Assembly (NCBI RefSeq): GCF_000384965.1 | Contig: NZ_CM001844.1 | Location: forward strand, 779,341-843,340 | Length of the DNA stretch: 64,000 nt | From: Bartonella bovis 91-4 | Lineage (GTDB): Bacteria; Pseudomonadota; Alphaproteobacteria; Rhizobiales; Rhizobiaceae | Direction of reading: 5' to 3' | Shown here: positions 21,087 to 33,400 of the stretch, piece after piece | Numbering within the stretch: the first letter of the stretch is position 1 | Layout of the letters: the number at the start of each line of letters is the position of its first letter | The notes under the pieces: generated by a model | The model's database searches: none | What the model saw: the letters and a program-made list of their open reading frames with translations, nothing else | Told to the model about the DNA's origin: nothing | Position numbers and translations under genes: made by a program

Positions 21087-22555
21087 TGAACGACTGGCCT
21101 ATTCTCTCTACAGTTACATTTTTACCGCTTGTTGGTGTATTTTTGATTTTATTAATCAAAGATGATACTGAGGCTGAAAAACATAATATACGTAATGTAG
21201 CATTTTTTACATCTGTCTTTGTCTTTATTATCTCTTTAATTATCTGGATGGGATTTGATAATACAAATTCCAACTTCCAGATGATCGAGAAATTCGATTG
21301 GTTAGATGGTGGCATTAGTTATCATATGGGTGTTGATGGCATTTCTATCCTTTTTGTCGTCCTTTCAGCTTTTTTATTTCCGTTCTGCATTTTGGCAAGT
21401 TGGGAGAATATTAAAGACAGATTAAAAGCTTATATGATTGCTTTTCTTCTCCTTGAAGTTGCAATTATCGGAGTCTTCTGTGCTCTTGACGCAATATTAT
21501 TTTATATTTTTTTTGAGGGTAGTCTCATTCCAATGTTTATTATTATTGGTGTTTGGGGTGGGGCGCACCGTGTTTATGCGAGTATGAAGTTTTTCCTATA
21601 TACTTTGCTTGGTTCGGTGCTCATGTTAGTTGCTATTATGGCTATGTATTGGGAGGCGGGAACACTTGATATACCAACTTTATTGACCTATCAATTTTCT
21701 GCACATATGCAAATGTGGTTATGGCTTGCATTTTTTGCTTCTTTTGCAGTTAAAATGCCAATGTGGCCGGTCCACACATGGTTACCTGATGCGCACGTAG
21801 AAGCACCAACAGCAGGCTCTGTTATTTTGGCTGGAGTATTGCTCAAATTGGGTGGTTATGGTTTTCTCCGTTTTTCTTTACCAATGTTTCCTATTGCTTC
21901 AGCTGATTTTGCTCCTTTAGTTTTTGTATTATCGCTGATTGCAATTATTTATACATCGTTGGTTGCACTTGTTCAAAATGATATAAAAAAGCTTATTGCC
22001 TATTCGTCAGTCGCTCATATGGGTTACGTAACAATGGGCATTTTTGCTATTAACGAGCAAGGTATTCAAGGTGCTATTTACCAGATGTTATCACATGGGA
22101 TTGTTTCTGCAGCTTTGTTTCTTTGTGTTGGAGTTATATATGATCGTTTACACACGCGTGAAATTTCGGCTTTTGGTGGTTTAGTAAATAATATGCCAAA
22201 ATATGCGGTTGTATTTTTGGTCTTTACTATGGCGAATGTCGGTTTACCTGGAAGTTCAGGTTTTTTAGGTGAATTTTTAACTCTAATAGGTGTTTTTCAA
22301 ATTAATAAACTAGTTGCAATTTTTGCTACAACGGGTGTTATTTTATCTGCCGCTTATGCACTTTATCTTTATCGACGTATGATTTTTGGTCCCTTAGATA
22401 AGGAAGGTTTGAAAGTGCTCCGTGATCTCTCTCTAAGAGAAAAAATTATCCTTTATCCAATGGTTATTCTTACAATATTTTTTGGTGTTTACCCAATGCC
22501 GATTCTTAAAACAACGGCGTTTACAGTAGAAACCCTTATTAACCAGCTGCACTAA
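21086..22555 (+). CDS. nuoM: NADH-quinone oxidoreductase subunit M
   Basis: ND4-type antiporter-like proton-pump subunit. The ATG at 21086 (489 residues) overlaps the nuoL stop, and the family-like N-terminus [17 protein letters not shown] supports it over an upstream GTG at 21059. Conserved elements are the Glu in [15 protein letters not shown] and the segment [20 protein letters not shown]. Eleven bases separate it from nuoN. Confidence 0.97.
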   Translation: MNDWPILSTVTFLPLVGVFLILLIKDDTEAEKHNIRNVAFFTSVFVFIISLIIWMGFDNTNSNFQMIEKFDWLDGGISYHMGVDGISILFVVLSAFLFPFCILASWENIKDRLKAYMIAFLLLEVAIIGVFCALDAILFYIFFEGSLIPMFIIIGVWGGAHRVYASMKFFLYTLLGSVLMLVAIMAMYWEAGTLDIPTLLTYQFSAHMQMWLWLAFFASFAVKMPMWPVHTWLPDAHVEAPTAGSVILAGVLLKLGGYGFLRFSLPMFPIASADFAPLVFVLSLIAIIYTSLVALVQNDIKKLIAYSSVAHMGYVTMGIFAINEQGIQGAIYQMLSHGIVSAALFLCVGVIYDRLHTREISAFGGLVNNMPKYAVVFLVFTMANVGLPGSSGFLGEFLTLIGVFQINKLVAIFATTGVILSAAYALYLYRRMIFGPLDKEGLKVLRDLSLREKIILYPMVILTIFFGVYPMPILKTTAFTVETLINQLH

Positions 22556-22566
22556 ATAAGAAATAA

Positions 22567-24027
22567 ATGCTCATGCAAACTGATATAATAACTCAATTAA
22601 TATTAATTTTTCCAGAAATTCTAATAGCACTGGGAGGCATAGTACTCCTTTTAATTGGTGTTTATTCCGGTGCACGTTCATATTTAACTATTACTGGTTT
22701 AGCAATTGCCCTACTTGTTGCAACTATTACTATTATGGTCATCTTTCCGCAAAATGGCCTTTTCTATACCAACACGCTCATTATTGATTCCTTTAGCCGC
22801 TATATGAAAGTGTTGACTCTTGTCGGTGCACTCTTTGCTCTCATTATGTTTGTTGGTTTTGCTTGTTCTCAGAAATTTGATATATTTGAATTTCCCGTAT
22901 TAGTCCTTTTTGCGACTTTGGGTATGATGTTAATGATTTCAGCTGGGAATATACTGTCACTTTACATGGGGTTAGAATTACAATCTTTAGCTCTATATGT
23001 TCTCGCTGCAATTAATCGTGACAATATAAAGTCTTCTGAAGCTGGTATAAAATATTTTGTTTTAGGTGCGTTATCCTCAGGTTTTTTACTTTATGGTATT
23101 TCATTACTTTATGGTTTTACTGCTCAAATTGGTTTTCGCGAAATTGCTTTTGCTTTAAATAATGAAGTTTTACAATTGGGTGTTGTTTTAGGCATTGTTT
23201 TTATTCTAGCTGGTTTGGCTTTCAAGATTTCTGCAGTTCCATTTCACATGTGGACACCTGATGTTTATGAAGGAGCACCAACACCTATTACAGCATTTTT
23301 TGCTTGTGCTCCTAAAATTGCAGCAATGGCATTAATTATTCGTATCATTGTTGTTACTTTTATTCCATTAGGAAGTCTTGATAGTTCTATGCCTGCATGG
23401 CAGCAGATTTTAATATTCATGGCAATTGCGTCAATGGTATTGGGCGCATTTGCAGCAATTGGCCAGAGTAACATTAAGCGTTTAATGGCTTACTCATCCA
23501 TCAGTCATATGGGGTATGCACTTGTTGGTCTAGCTGCTGGAAGTATGCTTGGGGTGAAAGGTGTTATTCTCTATATGACCATTTATCTTGGTATGACTCT
23601 TGGTTCATTTGCTTTTATTATTGGAATGCGGACCAGTGACGGAAATGTTGAAAATATTTATGACCTTGCAGGGTTGGTAAAAACTAATCCATTTATGGCT
23701 ATTATGATGACGATACAGCTTTTTTCTTTAGCAAGTATACCTCCTATGGCCGGTTTTTTTGGTAAATGGTATACATTTTCTGCAGCTGTTCATGCAGGTC
23801 TTACCCCACTTGCCGTCATCGGTATGGTGGCTTCTGTTATTGGTGCATTTTACTATTTACGGATTATTAAAATTATGTGGTTTGACACTGCAAAAACTAG
23901 TTTCATTGTTTTATCAAACGAACTTAAGCTTTGTCTTGGGCTTTCTACATTATTCATTTTATTTTATGTATTTTTTGGAATTTGGTTTGCTGAATTTGCA
24001 GAAAAAGCAGCAACATCATTATTTTAA
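22567..24027 (+). CDS. nuoN: NADH-quinone oxidoreductase subunit N
   Basis: ND2-type antiporter-like subunit of the membrane arm, 486 residues, about 13-14 helices. The key segments are [14 protein letters not shown] (Glu) and [25 protein letters not shown] (Lys, broken helix). A second ATG two codons in is an alternative start. It closes the nuo set and is followed after five bases by birA, which is therefore probably co-transcribed. Confidence 0.97.
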   Translation: MLMQTDIITQLILIFPEILIALGGIVLLLIGVYSGARSYLTITGLAIALLVATITIMVIFPQNGLFYTNTLIIDSFSRYMKVLTLVGALFALIMFVGFACSQKFDIFEFPVLVLFATLGMMLMISAGNILSLYMGLELQSLALYVLAAINRDNIKSSEAGIKYFVLGALSSGFLLYGISLLYGFTAQIGFREIAFALNNEVLQLGVVLGIVFILAGLAFKISAVPFHMWTPDVYEGAPTPITAFFACAPKIAAMALIIRIIVVTFIPLGSLDSSMPAWQQILIFMAIASMVLGAFAAIGQSNIKRLMAYSSISHMGYALVGLAAGSMLGVKGVILYMTIYLGMTLGSFAFIIGMRTSDGNVENIYDLAGLVKTNPFMAIMMTIQLFSLASIPPMAGFFGKWYTFSAAVHAGLTPLAVIGMVASVIGAFYYLRIIKIMWFDTAKTSFIVLSNELKLCLGLSTLFILFYVFFGIWFAEFAEKAATSLF

Positions 24028-24032
24028 TAAGC

Positions 24033-24830
24033 ATGGTTTATGCATTATCAGATTTTGCCTTAAAACAAGGGTATGTTCTTGAATCATATGAAAGTGTAGA
24101 TTCCACAAATCTTATTGCACAACAAAAAGCAGGTGCTGGTCATTGTGGTTATCTTTGGGTTGTTGCAGAAGAACAAACGCAAGGAAGAGCAAGAAGAGGT
24201 AGGACATGGTATAGCCCGAAAGGGAATCTGTATTCCAGCCTTCTGTTAGTCGATGAGATTGTCTGCCAAACTGCTGCTCAACTTGGTTTTGTTACTGGAA
24301 TAAGTATGACAGAAGCCATAAAACATTTTATAAAAGATAGAGAAAGTAATATTGTTAGTTTAAAATGGCCAAATGATATTTTACTAAAAGGAATTAAAAG
24401 CTCTGGAATCTTACTTGAGCTCTTTACATTAACCCCACAAAAATATGCATTGGTTATTGGTATTGGCATGAATGTAAAACATCATTTTAAAGGTGCACCC
24501 TATTTAACATCAAGTATAAAGAATATTGGATTAGATATTGATAAAGAAGAATTATTTATGGTTCTAACAAGATGTTTTGCTGAAAATTATCTCCTTTGGA
24601 AACAGTCAGGAGGTTGTGATATAATCCGCAAAAAATGGCTTTCATATTCAGCTCATCTTGGACAACCTATCAAAATAGTCAATGGTAAAAAGCTTACCGA
24701 AGGTATTTTTGATGGTCTTGATCATGATTTCAGCTGCATTGTCAAACAAAAAGATGGTCAGAAAGCAATTATAACAGCTGGAGATGTTTATTTTGGTTTG
24801 GCTGCTTCTGCTAATACAAATCATTATTAA
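24033..24830 (+). CDS. birA: Biotin--[acetyl-CoA-carboxylase] ligase
   Basis: Attaches biotin to the carboxyl-carrier protein of acetyl-CoA carboxylase through biotinyl-5'-AMP. The catalytic signature GRARRGRTW is at residues 51-59, KWPNDIL and GILLE follow, and a small C-terminal beta domain closes the 265 residues. There is no N-terminal helix-turn-helix, so this is the class I, non-repressor form. It lies directly behind nuoN and before rnj, the order familiar from rhizobia. Confidence 0.94.
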   Translation: MVYALSDFALKQGYVLESYESVDSTNLIAQQKAGAGHCGYLWVVAEEQTQGRARRGRTWYSPKGNLYSSLLLVDEIVCQTAAQLGFVTGISMTEAIKHFIKDRESNIVSLKWPNDILLKGIKSSGILLELFTLTPQKYALVIGIGMNVKHHFKGAPYLTSSIKNIGLDIDKEELFMVLTRCFAENYLLWKQSGGCDIIRKKWLSYSAHLGQPIKIVNGKKLTEGIFDGLDHDFSCIVKQKDGQKAIITAGDVYFGLAASANTNHY

Positions 24831-24883
24831 CTTATAAAATTTTATTTCACCATGAGATTATCTTAATAGTTTAGGAGATATTT

Positions 24884-26560
24884 ATGGTTTCTGCCAATGA
24901 AAGTGAATTGGTTTTTCTGCCTTTAGGAGGGGTAGGGGAAATAGGAATGAATTTGGCTGCTTATGGATTTGGTCCAAAGGATTGCCGAGAGTGGTTGCTT
25001 GTCGATATGGGGGTCAGTTTTGCAGGGCCTGAATTGCCAGGAGTCAATCTTATTTTGCCAGATATTCATTTTCTGGAAGATGAAAAACATAATGTGCGTG
25101 GTCTTGTTTTGACACATGCTCATGAAGATCACTATGGTGCTGTCCTTGATTTATGGCCAAAACTTCAGGTTCCTCTTTATTGTACTCCTTTTACAGCAGG
25201 GTTATTAGAGAGTAAAAAGCGATCAAATTTCAAATTTCATAAAATTCCATTAAATATTTTCCAAGCTGGCGATTGTTTTCAGATTGGGCCATTTACAATT
25301 GAAGCTATTGCGGTCAATCATTCAATTCCAGAGTCTGTTTCTTTAGCAATTACGACATCTTTAGGAAATTTGATTCATACTGGAGACTGGAAAATTGATC
25401 ATACACCTTCGCTTGGCCCCATAACAGATGAAAAAAGATTACGGATTTTAGGGAACAAAGGTATTTTAGCGTTGATATGCGATTCTACTAATGCTCTTCA
25501 AGACGGTATAGCGCCATCAGAACAACAAATTCGGGAAAGTCTTTCTGAAATTATTTTGAAGGCCGAAGGCCGCGTTGTTATTGTGACTTTTTCGTCGAAT
25601 ATTGGTAGAATACGTTCAATTGCTCTTGCGGCAGAATCTGCTGGACGTCAAGTTCTTTTAGTCGGGCGCTCTATAAAACGTAGTGTTAGTGTAGCACAAG
25701 AGCTTGGTTATTTGAATAGTTTAGCGCCGTTTATAATGGAAGATGATTATAGTCATACTCCACGAAAAAACTTGGTTTTGGTAGTAACAGGAAGCCAAGG
25801 TGAACCGTGTTCTGCAGTAGCAAAACTTTCACGAAACGAAATGAAAAATATTGCACTCTCTCCTGGTGATACAATTATTTATTCATCACGCAGTATTCCA
25901 GGAAATGAAAAAGCTATTCTTGAAATACAAAATCGTTTTATTGATCAGGGTATTAAAGTAATTACAAATAATGATGCTCTTGTTCATGTTTCGGGCCATC
26001 CTCGCCGTTTAGAACTTCTACAAATGTATGATTGGGTAAAACCACAAATACTCGTTCCTGTGCATGGTGAAGCAGTACACCTTGTGGCTCAAGCAGCTTT
26101 AGCGCGTCAAGCTAATATTAAGACTATCGCTGAAATTAGAAATGGCGATATGCTCCGTCTTGCTCCCAAACCAATAGAGATTATTGAAAAAGTACCTGTC
26201 GGTCAAATTTACAAAGATGGTTACCTAATTGGTAATGAGGATGAAGTAGGGATTAATGAGCGTCGCAAATTAAGTTATGTTGGTCATGTTGCAATTTCTC
26301 TCCATATAAATAGCAAACACGATTTACTTGATGATATTGGTTTTACAGCATTTGGATTACCTAAAAACGACGGAAAAGGGAAATCATTAAATGATATCCT
26401 TTTAGCTGTTGTAGAAAATACTATTAATAATATTCCACAGATTAAAAGAAAAGATAATGAACTTATTCGGGAAGCAACACGTCGTGCTGTCAGAGCAGCT
26501 GTTAATGAAATTTGGGGCAAAAAGCCTGTCTGTACAATTTTCTTACATCGTTCAAAATAA
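24884..26560 (+). CDS. rnj: Ribonuclease J
   Basis: Metallo-beta-lactamase/beta-CASP ribonuclease with 5'-3' exonuclease and endonuclease activity in RNA processing and decay. Zinc ligands are in LTHAHEDHYG (residues 76-85), with further His/Asp in HTGDWKID and CDSTNA. The beta-CASP segment includes TGSQGEP and SSRSIPGNE, and VHVSGHPRR carries the late His. Its 558 residues match alphaproteobacterial RNase J. Together with RNase E at 37449, the window encodes both major mRNA-decay nucleases. Confidence 0.95.
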   Translation: MVSANESELVFLPLGGVGEIGMNLAAYGFGPKDCREWLLVDMGVSFAGPELPGVNLILPDIHFLEDEKHNVRGLVLTHAHEDHYGAVLDLWPKLQVPLYCTPFTAGLLESKKRSNFKFHKIPLNIFQAGDCFQIGPFTIEAIAVNHSIPESVSLAITTSLGNLIHTGDWKIDHTPSLGPITDEKRLRILGNKGILALICDSTNALQDGIAPSEQQIRESLSEIILKAEGRVVIVTFSSNIGRIRSIALAAESAGRQVLLVGRSIKRSVSVAQELGYLNSLAPFIMEDDYSHTPRKNLVLVVTGSQGEPCSAVAKLSRNEMKNIALSPGDTIIYSSRSIPGNEKAILEIQNRFIDQGIKVITNNDALVHVSGHPRRLELLQMYDWVKPQILVPVHGEAVHLVAQAALARQANIKTIAEIRNGDMLRLAPKPIEIIEKVPVGQIYKDGYLIGNEDEVGINERRKLSYVGHVAISLHINSKHDLLDDIGFTAFGLPKNDGKGKSLNDILLAVVENTINNIPQIKRKDNELIREATRRAVRAAVNEIWGKKPVCTIFLHRSK

Positions 26561-26579
26561 AATTTATTCTTACAATTAT

Positions 26580-26609
26580 TTCTTTTTAGTTAAATTAAGC
26601 TAAAAGAAT
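26580..26609 (+). terminator. Imperfect hairpin after rnj
   Basis: Arms TTCTTTTTAGTTAA and TTAAGCTAAAAGAA pair with one offset base on each side. It is placed about 20 bases after the rnj stop but lacks a downstream T-run, so terminator function is uncertain. Confidence 0.3.
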
Positions 26610-26799
26610 TATCAAGTTAGCTTTAACTAGTGTATTCGTGCTTTACTGAAGATAAGTAAATTAGAAAATATAGCGCAATAAAACTTTTAATATGCTGGTT
26701 TGTTATATTTGCAAGCTTTCAGAATACAGCTATGATTAATGCGTAATATTATCTGAGTTGCTCTGATTTGATGAGCTTAATTAGGAGTTAATAATTTCA

Positions 26800-28125
26800 A
26801 TGCGCCTTTCTCAATATTTCATACCTATTTTAAAAGAAAATCCTAAAGAAGCAGAAATTGTTTCACACCGACTTATGTTGCGTACAGGCATGATTCGTCA
26901 ACAAACAGCAGGGATTTATTCTTGGTTACCATTAGGTAAAAAAGTACTTGATAAAATTTGTACGATTATTCGTGAAGAACAAGAACGAGCTGGTGCTTTA
27001 GAAATATTAATGCCCACAATTCAATCCGTTGATCTTTGGCGTGAAAGCGGTCGTTATGATGATTACGGTTTTGAAATGTTACGTATTAAAGATCGCCAAG
27101 AACGTGACTTGCTTTACGGCCCAACTAATGAAGAAATAGTAACGGATATTTTTCGTTCATATGTTCGTTCTTATAAAGATCTTCCTCTCAATCTCTATCA
27201 AATTCAATGGAAATTTCGTGATGAGATTCGTCCGCGTTTTGGTGTGATGCGTTCACGAGAGTTTTTAATGAAAGATGCATATTCTTTCGATCTTGATTAT
27301 GAAAGTGCAAAAATATCCTATAATCGTATGTTTGTTGCTTATTTACGTACTTTTTCTCGCATGGGATTGAAAGTAATTCCGATGCGTGCTGATACCGGCC
27401 CAATTGGTGGCGAACGTAGCCATGAATTTATCATTCTAGCTGAAACGGGTGAAAGTGCTATATTCTGCGATAAACAATTTCTTGACATTACTGTTCCACT
27501 TGTTTCGATCGATTTTACTGATAAAACTGTTTTAGCTGATATCGTTAAGCAGTGGACAACTTTTTATGCTGCAACGGAGGAAATGTATAATGAGGAAGAG
27601 TGGAATAAAATTTCTAACTCTAACAAGCTTTCAGCACGCGGCATTGAAGTCGGGCATATTTTTTACTTTGGCACTAAATATTCTATACCAATGGAAGCAA
27701 AAGTAATGGGGAAAGACGGAAAAGAGCATCCAGTTTTTATGGGATCCTATGGAATTGGACCTTCACGTCTTGTTGCAGCAGCAATTGAAGCTTCTCATGA
27801 TGAAAATGGTATCATTTGGCCAAAGCCAATAGCGCCATTTGATTTTGGTATCATCAACATGAAACCAGATGATGAAAAATGTAACCATATATGTGAAATA
27901 CTTTATCAGGGGCTCATACGTGCTGGCTTTGACCCATTGTTAGATGACAGAAATGAGCGTCCTGGTGTAAAATTTGCAACAATGGATTTGATCGGCTTAC
28001 CAACACAAATAATTGTTGGGCCCAAAAGTGTTGCACAAAATGAGGTTGAAATTAAAGATAGAAAAACAAGCGCTAAAGAATTTTTAACAATTGAATCTGT
28101 ATTTAACCGATTTTCTACAACTTAG
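26800..28125 (+). CDS. proS: Prolyl-tRNA synthetase
   Basis: Class II aminoacyl-tRNA synthetase charging tRNA-Pro, 441 residues. Motif 2-like segment [24 protein letters not shown], motif 3 [13 protein letters not shown] and the C-terminal anticodon-binding domain are visible. It lacks the roughly 180-residue editing insert of enteric ProS, as is usual in alphaproteobacteria. A GGAG lies upstream of the ATG. The stop is immediately followed by the next gene, so proS, the lol genes and possibly mfd may share a transcript. Confidence 0.96.
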   Translation: MRLSQYFIPILKENPKEAEIVSHRLMLRTGMIRQQTAGIYSWLPLGKKVLDKICTIIREEQERAGALEILMPTIQSVDLWRESGRYDDYGFEMLRIKDRQERDLLYGPTNEEIVTDIFRSYVRSYKDLPLNLYQIQWKFRDEIRPRFGVMRSREFLMKDAYSFDLDYESAKISYNRMFVAYLRTFSRMGLKVIPMRADTGPIGGERSHEFIILAETGESAIFCDKQFLDITVPLVSIDFTDKTVLADIVKQWTTFYAATEEMYNEEEWNKISNSNKLSARGIEVGHIFYFGTKYSIPMEAKVMGKDGKEHPVFMGSYGIGPSRLVAAAIEASHDENGIIWPKPIAPFDFGIINMKPDDEKCNHICEILYQGLIRAGFDPLLDDRNERPGVKFATMDLIGLPTQIIVGPKSVAQNEVEIKDRKTSAKEFLTIESVFNRFSTT

Positions 28126-29406
28126 ATGGGCAATGTTATGAATGGTTTGAGAAGAACATGGTTTTCATCTTATGAATGGATGATTTCATTTCGTTACATG
28201 ATTCCTAATAAAAAACATATGTTTACATCAGTTGTTTCAATCATTTCTCTAATTGGAATTATGTTAGGGGTTTTTGCTTTAATTGTTGTTATGGCAGTAA
28301 TGAATGGTTTTCGTACAGAACTTCTTAATCGCATTCTCGGCATGAATGGACATCTTATTGTTCAAACAACTGATTCTGGTTTTTCGGATTATAATACCTT
28401 TATTTCTTATTTGGAATCTATAGACGGTGTAAATTCTGCTTTGCCTGTTGTTGAAGGTCAAGCACTTGTTCAGGGTGATGTTGGTGCGGGAACTGGTGCT
28501 TTAATTCGTGGTATGCGTCAAGAAGACTTGGAAAAGCTTAAAATAGTAACCCAAAACATTAAGTCAGGTACACTTGCTCAATTTGAAGAAGAAGAAGGTA
28601 TCGCGATTGGAAGTGGTCTGGCAGAAAAGTTGGAGCTAAAAATTGGAAGTGATCTGCGTATTATTACGCCAGATGGTGATGTAACACCTTTTGGAGTTAT
28701 GCCACGTATCAAGGTTTATAAAATAATTGCTATTTTTGAAGTAGGTATGTCTGAATATGATTCAATATTTATTTTTATGCCTCTTTCTGAAGCACAAGCA
28801 TTTTTTAATTTAGGACAAAAAATTCAATCACTAGAGCTATTTCTTAATGATCCCGATACTGTTGATCAAATAAAGCAGGTAATAGAAAAAGAAGTGGATC
28901 AACAAATTTATTTAATTGATTGGCGCATGCGCAATCAGGCTTTCTTTTCAGCTTTACAGATTGAGCGTAACGTCATGTTTTGTATTCTTTCTCTTATTAT
29001 CCTCGTTGCTGCTTTGAATATTATTTCTGGGCTAATTATGCTCGTGAAAGATAAAAATCATGATATTGCAATTTTGCGCACTATGGGGGCACACCAGAAC
29101 TCAATCATGCGTATATTTATCACTACCGGCATGATGATTGGGTGCATTGGAACAATATTGGGGGTAGTTTTAGGTATTATAGCTGCTACGAATATCAATT
29201 ATATTCAGAATTTTGTATCTTGGCTTTTTAATGTTGATGTTTTTAATCCTCAACTTTATTTTTTAACAAAATTGCCAGCACGGATTGAATGGGAACAAAC
29301 TGTTATAGTAGTGGCGATGGCTTTACTTTTATCGTTTTTTGCAACACTCATTCCAGCGTGGCAAGCTTCTAAGTTAGACCCTGTACAAGCTCTGAGGTAT
29401 GAATAA
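28126..29406 (+). CDS. lolC: Lipoprotein-releasing ABC transporter permease (LolC/LolE family)
   Basis: Inner-membrane permease that, with LolD, releases lipoproteins to the periplasmic carrier LolA. It has 426 residues with one N-terminal helix (about 28-55), a large periplasmic domain, and three C-terminal helices, the MacB/FtsX layout. Ending [10 protein letters not shown] is the family's typical tail. As in other alphaproteobacteria a single LolC/E-type gene is next to lolD, suggesting a homodimeric permease. The next ATG at 28138 is also a plausible start. It overlaps lolD by one base. Confidence 0.93.
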   Translation: MGNVMNGLRRTWFSSYEWMISFRYMIPNKKHMFTSVVSIISLIGIMLGVFALIVVMAVMNGFRTELLNRILGMNGHLIVQTTDSGFSDYNTFISYLESIDGVNSALPVVEGQALVQGDVGAGTGALIRGMRQEDLEKLKIVTQNIKSGTLAQFEEEEGIAIGSGLAEKLELKIGSDLRIITPDGDVTPFGVMPRIKVYKIIAIFEVGMSEYDSIFIFMPLSEAQAFFNLGQKIQSLELFLNDPDTVDQIKQVIEKEVDQQIYLIDWRMRNQAFFSALQIERNVMFCILSLIILVAALNIISGLIMLVKDKNHDIAILRTMGAHQNSIMRIFITTGMMIGCIGTILGVVLGIIAATNINYIQNFVSWLFNVDVFNPQLYFLTKLPARIEWEQTVIVVAMALLLSFFATLIPAWQASKLDPVQALRYE

Positions 29407-30086
29407 TGTCTGTTGTTTTAGAACTTGTCGAGATTGAGCGACGTTTTTTTGACAACGACAAACCTTTAATTATTTTAGATAAAGCTAATTTTATTCTTAA
29501 TCGCGGAGAGCTTGTAGCACTTGTTGCACCATCTGGTGCTGGAAAATCAACGCTTCTTCATATTGCTGGCTTACTGGAAAAACCAACAGCTGGTGATGTT
29601 TTATTACATGGTGTTTCTTGTGCAAAATGCTCTGATAGCGAACGAACAGTTATGAGACGAAACAATATTGGTTTTGTTTATCAATTTCATCATTTGTTAC
29701 CAGAGTTCACAGCTTTAGAAAATGTAATGATACCCCAAATGATAGCAGGATTGAAAAAATCGACTGCAGAAAATCGCGCACTTAAATTATTAACATATCT
29801 TCGGGTTTCCCATCGCGCTAAACATCGTCCATCAGAATTATCAGGCGGCGAACAACAGCGTGTTGCTATTGCGCGTGCAATAGCAAATGCTCCTTCTGTA
29901 TTGTTAGCTGATGAGCCTACAGGAAATCTTGATCCTGTAACTTCAGTTTATGTATTTCAGGCTTTATCAGCACTTGTTCGTCAATCTGGGCTTGCTGCAC
30001 TTATTGCAACACATAATTATAGTTTGGCCAAGTTGATGCACCGTCGAATTACACTAAAAGAGAGAAAAATTATTGAACTTCCTTAA
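29406..30086 (+). CDS. lolD: Lipoprotein-releasing ABC transporter ATP-binding protein
   Basis: ATPase that energises the LolC/E-type permease encoded immediately upstream. Walker [10 protein letters not shown] (41-49), Q-loop [13 protein letters not shown] signature LSGGEQQR (145-152) and Walker B LLADEPTG (166-173) are all intact. It is 226 residues long. The ATG overlaps the permease stop. Confidence 0.96.
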   Translation: MSVVLELVEIERRFFDNDKPLIILDKANFILNRGELVALVAPSGAGKSTLLHIAGLLEKPTAGDVLLHGVSCAKCSDSERTVMRRNNIGFVYQFHHLLPEFTALENVMIPQMIAGLKKSTAENRALKLLTYLRVSHRAKHRPSELSGGEQQRVAIARAIANAPSVLLADEPTGNLDPVTSVYVFQALSALVRQSGLAALIATHNYSLAKLMHRRITLKERKIIELP

Positions 30087-30160
30087 AAATACAGTACACA
30101 ATCTATTATAGAAAATTAATACTATAGCGTATGTCTATATTCACCTATTGAAGAGTTTTT

Positions 30161-30451
30161 ATGACAAATTTTGTAATTGATAAAAATCAATTAAATGCAC
30201 GGCGTCGGCGACTGATTTTTCGGGCGTGGCATAGAGGCATTCGTGAAATGGATTTAATTTTAGGACAATATGTTGATTCACATATCATTGAAATGAGCGA
30301 TGAAACAATCTCTGAACTTGAATATATTATGTCTTTTGAAGATCGCGATTTACTTATGTGGATTACCGGGGAAATTTCTACACCATCTGATGTAGATAGC
30401 CCACTTTTTCGTGACATTGCAAATTATCGTATTTGCACAAATTTTAATTGA
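30161..30451 (+). CDS. sdhE: FAD assembly factor SdhE
   Basis: Small helical protein of the SdhE/YgfY/Sdh5 family that promotes covalent FAD attachment to the succinate dehydrogenase flavoprotein. It is 96 residues long. The family motif RG-x-x-E is seen as HRGIREMD near residue 28, and the acidic stretch SFEDRDLLMWITG is typical. Its stop overlaps or abuts the mfd start region, so the two are probably coupled. Gene order sdhE-mfd also occurs in related bacteria. Confidence 0.92.
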   Translation: MTNFVIDKNQLNARRRRLIFRAWHRGIREMDLILGQYVDSHIIEMSDETISELEYIMSFEDRDLLMWITGEISTPSDVDSPLFRDIANYRICTNFN

Positions 30452-30456
30452 TCAAA

Positions 30457-33400
30457 ATGTCCATGTTTCAAAATATTATTATTCCTAAAAATGTACAGGA
30501 TTTAATAATTCTTGATGGCATTATCGATGGATTTGAATCTTTCGCACTTACCCAATTGAGTTCAGAAATTTCTCAAGATAAGCCACTTGTCTATATTGTT
30601 CGTGATGGAACAAAGATTCCTCATTTACAACAAGTTTTAAATTTTATTGAACCCAATTTACCTGTTATTCAATTTCCTGCATGGGATTGTTTGCCTTATG
30701 ACCGTGTATCGCCTGGAATAGCAATTACTGCGCGGCGCCTTTCAGCTTTGGCACATATATCACATTTACGTAAAAATCCACGTTCTGCAATTATATTGAC
30801 AACAGCAAATGCGATTATTCAAAAATTACCACCTCATGCAATAATCGATGATCAAACTATTCATATAAGCATTGGTCAATGCGTTAATATGGATAATTTA
30901 ATCCATTATTTAGAACGTAGCGGTTTTGAACGTGTTGCAATTGTACATGATATTGGTGAATTTGCTATCAGAGGGGGAATTATTGATATTTTCTCTCCCA
31001 GTGATAGTGAACCTTTGCGTCTTGATTTTTTTGGTGACACCTTAGAAACTATTCGCATATTTGATTCCGTTACGCAACGTACAACAGGCAATAAAACTGA
31101 ATTTTTTTTACAACCAATGAGTGAGGTTATCCTCACACCTGAGCAGATTAGTCGATTTAAAAGTAATTATATTCGTACATTTAGTATATCACAAAGAAAT
31201 GATATGCTTTATGAGGCTATTTCTCAAGGGCGACGTTTTGCTGGTATGGAACATTGGTTGCCATTTTTCTATGAGAATCTTGATAATTTCTTTGATTATT
31301 GCGGTAATGTACCTATTGTCTTTGAGCACCTTATAGAAGAAGTGCTGACTGAACGCTATCGTCTTATTGAAGATTTTTATAATGTTCGCAAAGAGCAAGA
31401 AAACGATCAAGAAAGTAATACTTCTTATCATCCAATAGAACCTAGCCTACTTTATCTAACACCAGAGAAAGTTTTAACACGTGTACAACAATCAGGACAA
31501 CGTATTGATTTTATATCCTTCAATGTTCCACAAACCTCTGGACGGACAGTTATTCATACAAATGTTGTACCGGGATATGATTTTGTAAAAGAACGTAACG
31601 CACAGGAAAAAAATGTCTTTGCTAATGTGGTTGATTATATTCTTTCACTACAAGCATCTGGCAAAAAGGTACTCTTAGCCTGTTGGAGTGAAGGATCTAT
31701 GAATCGCTTGTTGCAGATTCTTGATGAGTACGGATTAAAAAAAATAAAAGTTGCAAAGTCATTAAAAGCTGTACAAGCAACATCACGTGATCAGGTATCG
31801 GCAGCTATCATAGCAATCGAGCACGGTTTTGAAATTGGGGATTTTGTTATTATAGCAGAACAGGATATTCTTGGTGATCGATTAATAAGATCATCAAAAC
31901 GGCGTAAGCATAATGCGCATTTTATTTCTGAAATTGCTACATTAAATTCTGGTGATATTGTTGTGCATGTTGATCATGGTATTGGACAGTTTATCGGTCT
32001 TAAAACCATCATGACAGCTGGAGTTTTACGTGATTGTCTTGAAATTAATTATGCTGAAGGCGATAGATTATTTTTACCTGTTGAAAATATCGAACTTTTA
32101 TCACGTTATGGATCAGAGGATACACATGTAACGTTAGATAAATTGGGTGGTGTTGCTTGGCAAACACGTAAAGCGCGGCTAAAAAAACATTTGTTGAAAA
32201 TTGCTGGCCAATTGATCCGTATAGCTGCAGAACGTGCCACACGTTCTGCGCCTGCGTTAATTCCACCGATTGGATCGTTTGACGAATTTGTTGCATGCTT
32301 TCCTTATGAAGAAACAGAAGATCAAATAGATGCAATTAATGCAGTTTTAGGTGATTTAGCAGCAGGAAAACCAATGGATCGCTTAATATGCGGTGATGTT
32401 GGTTTTGGAAAGACAGAAGTTGCCATTCGAAGTGCTTTTGTTGCAGCATTAAATGGTTATCAAGTTGCTGTTGTTGTGCCTACAACTTTGCTTTCACGGC
32501 AACATTACAAGACTTTTGTTTCACGTTTTCAAGGGTTACCTGTTAAAATCGGTCATGTTTCAAGGCTTGTAAAAGCTAAAGAATTAGCACAAGTGAAAAA
32601 AGATATTTCAAACGGTACAATTGATATTGCCATTGGAACACATGCCTTACTTAGTGAATCAATTAATTTTTCACGGTTGGGGCTACTTATCATTGATGAA
32701 GAACAACATTTTGGTGTTAAGCACAAAGAACGCTTAAAAGAAATTAAAAGTGATATTCATGTTCTTACGCTTTCAGCCACTCCCATACCACGAACCTTAG
32801 GACTTGCTTTATCGGGATTACGTGAACTTTCATTAATAGCAACTCCACCTATTGGTAGAACACCGGTTCGAACTTTTATTTCACCTTTCGATGCACTTGT
32901 TATACGTGAGGTATTGCTTCGCGAATATTATCGTGGTGGACAAAGTTTTTATGTTTGTCCTCGTATTTCTGATCTTCCCTATGTAGAAGAATACCTCAAA
33001 ACGCATGTACCTGAAATTAAATTTGCCGTAGCCCATGGTCAAATGCCAATTACGCAATTTGATGATATTATGAATGCATTTTATGATAGGCAATACGACG
33101 TACTGCTTTCAACAACCATCATTGAATCAGGTCTTGATATTCCAACAGCAAATACATTAATTGTACACCGTGCTGATATGTTTGGCCTTTCTTCGCTTTA
33201 CCAGTTACGCGGCAGGGTAGGGCGTTCAAGACAGCGCGCTTATGCACTTTTTACTTTTCCTGCTGGTAAAGTTTTAACACCCACTGCTGACCGCCGTTTT
33301 AAAGTCTTGCAATCTCTCGATACATTAGGTGCAGGTTTCCAATTAGCTAGTTATGATATGGACATTCGCGGTTCAGGTAATTTCTTAGGTGAAGAACAAT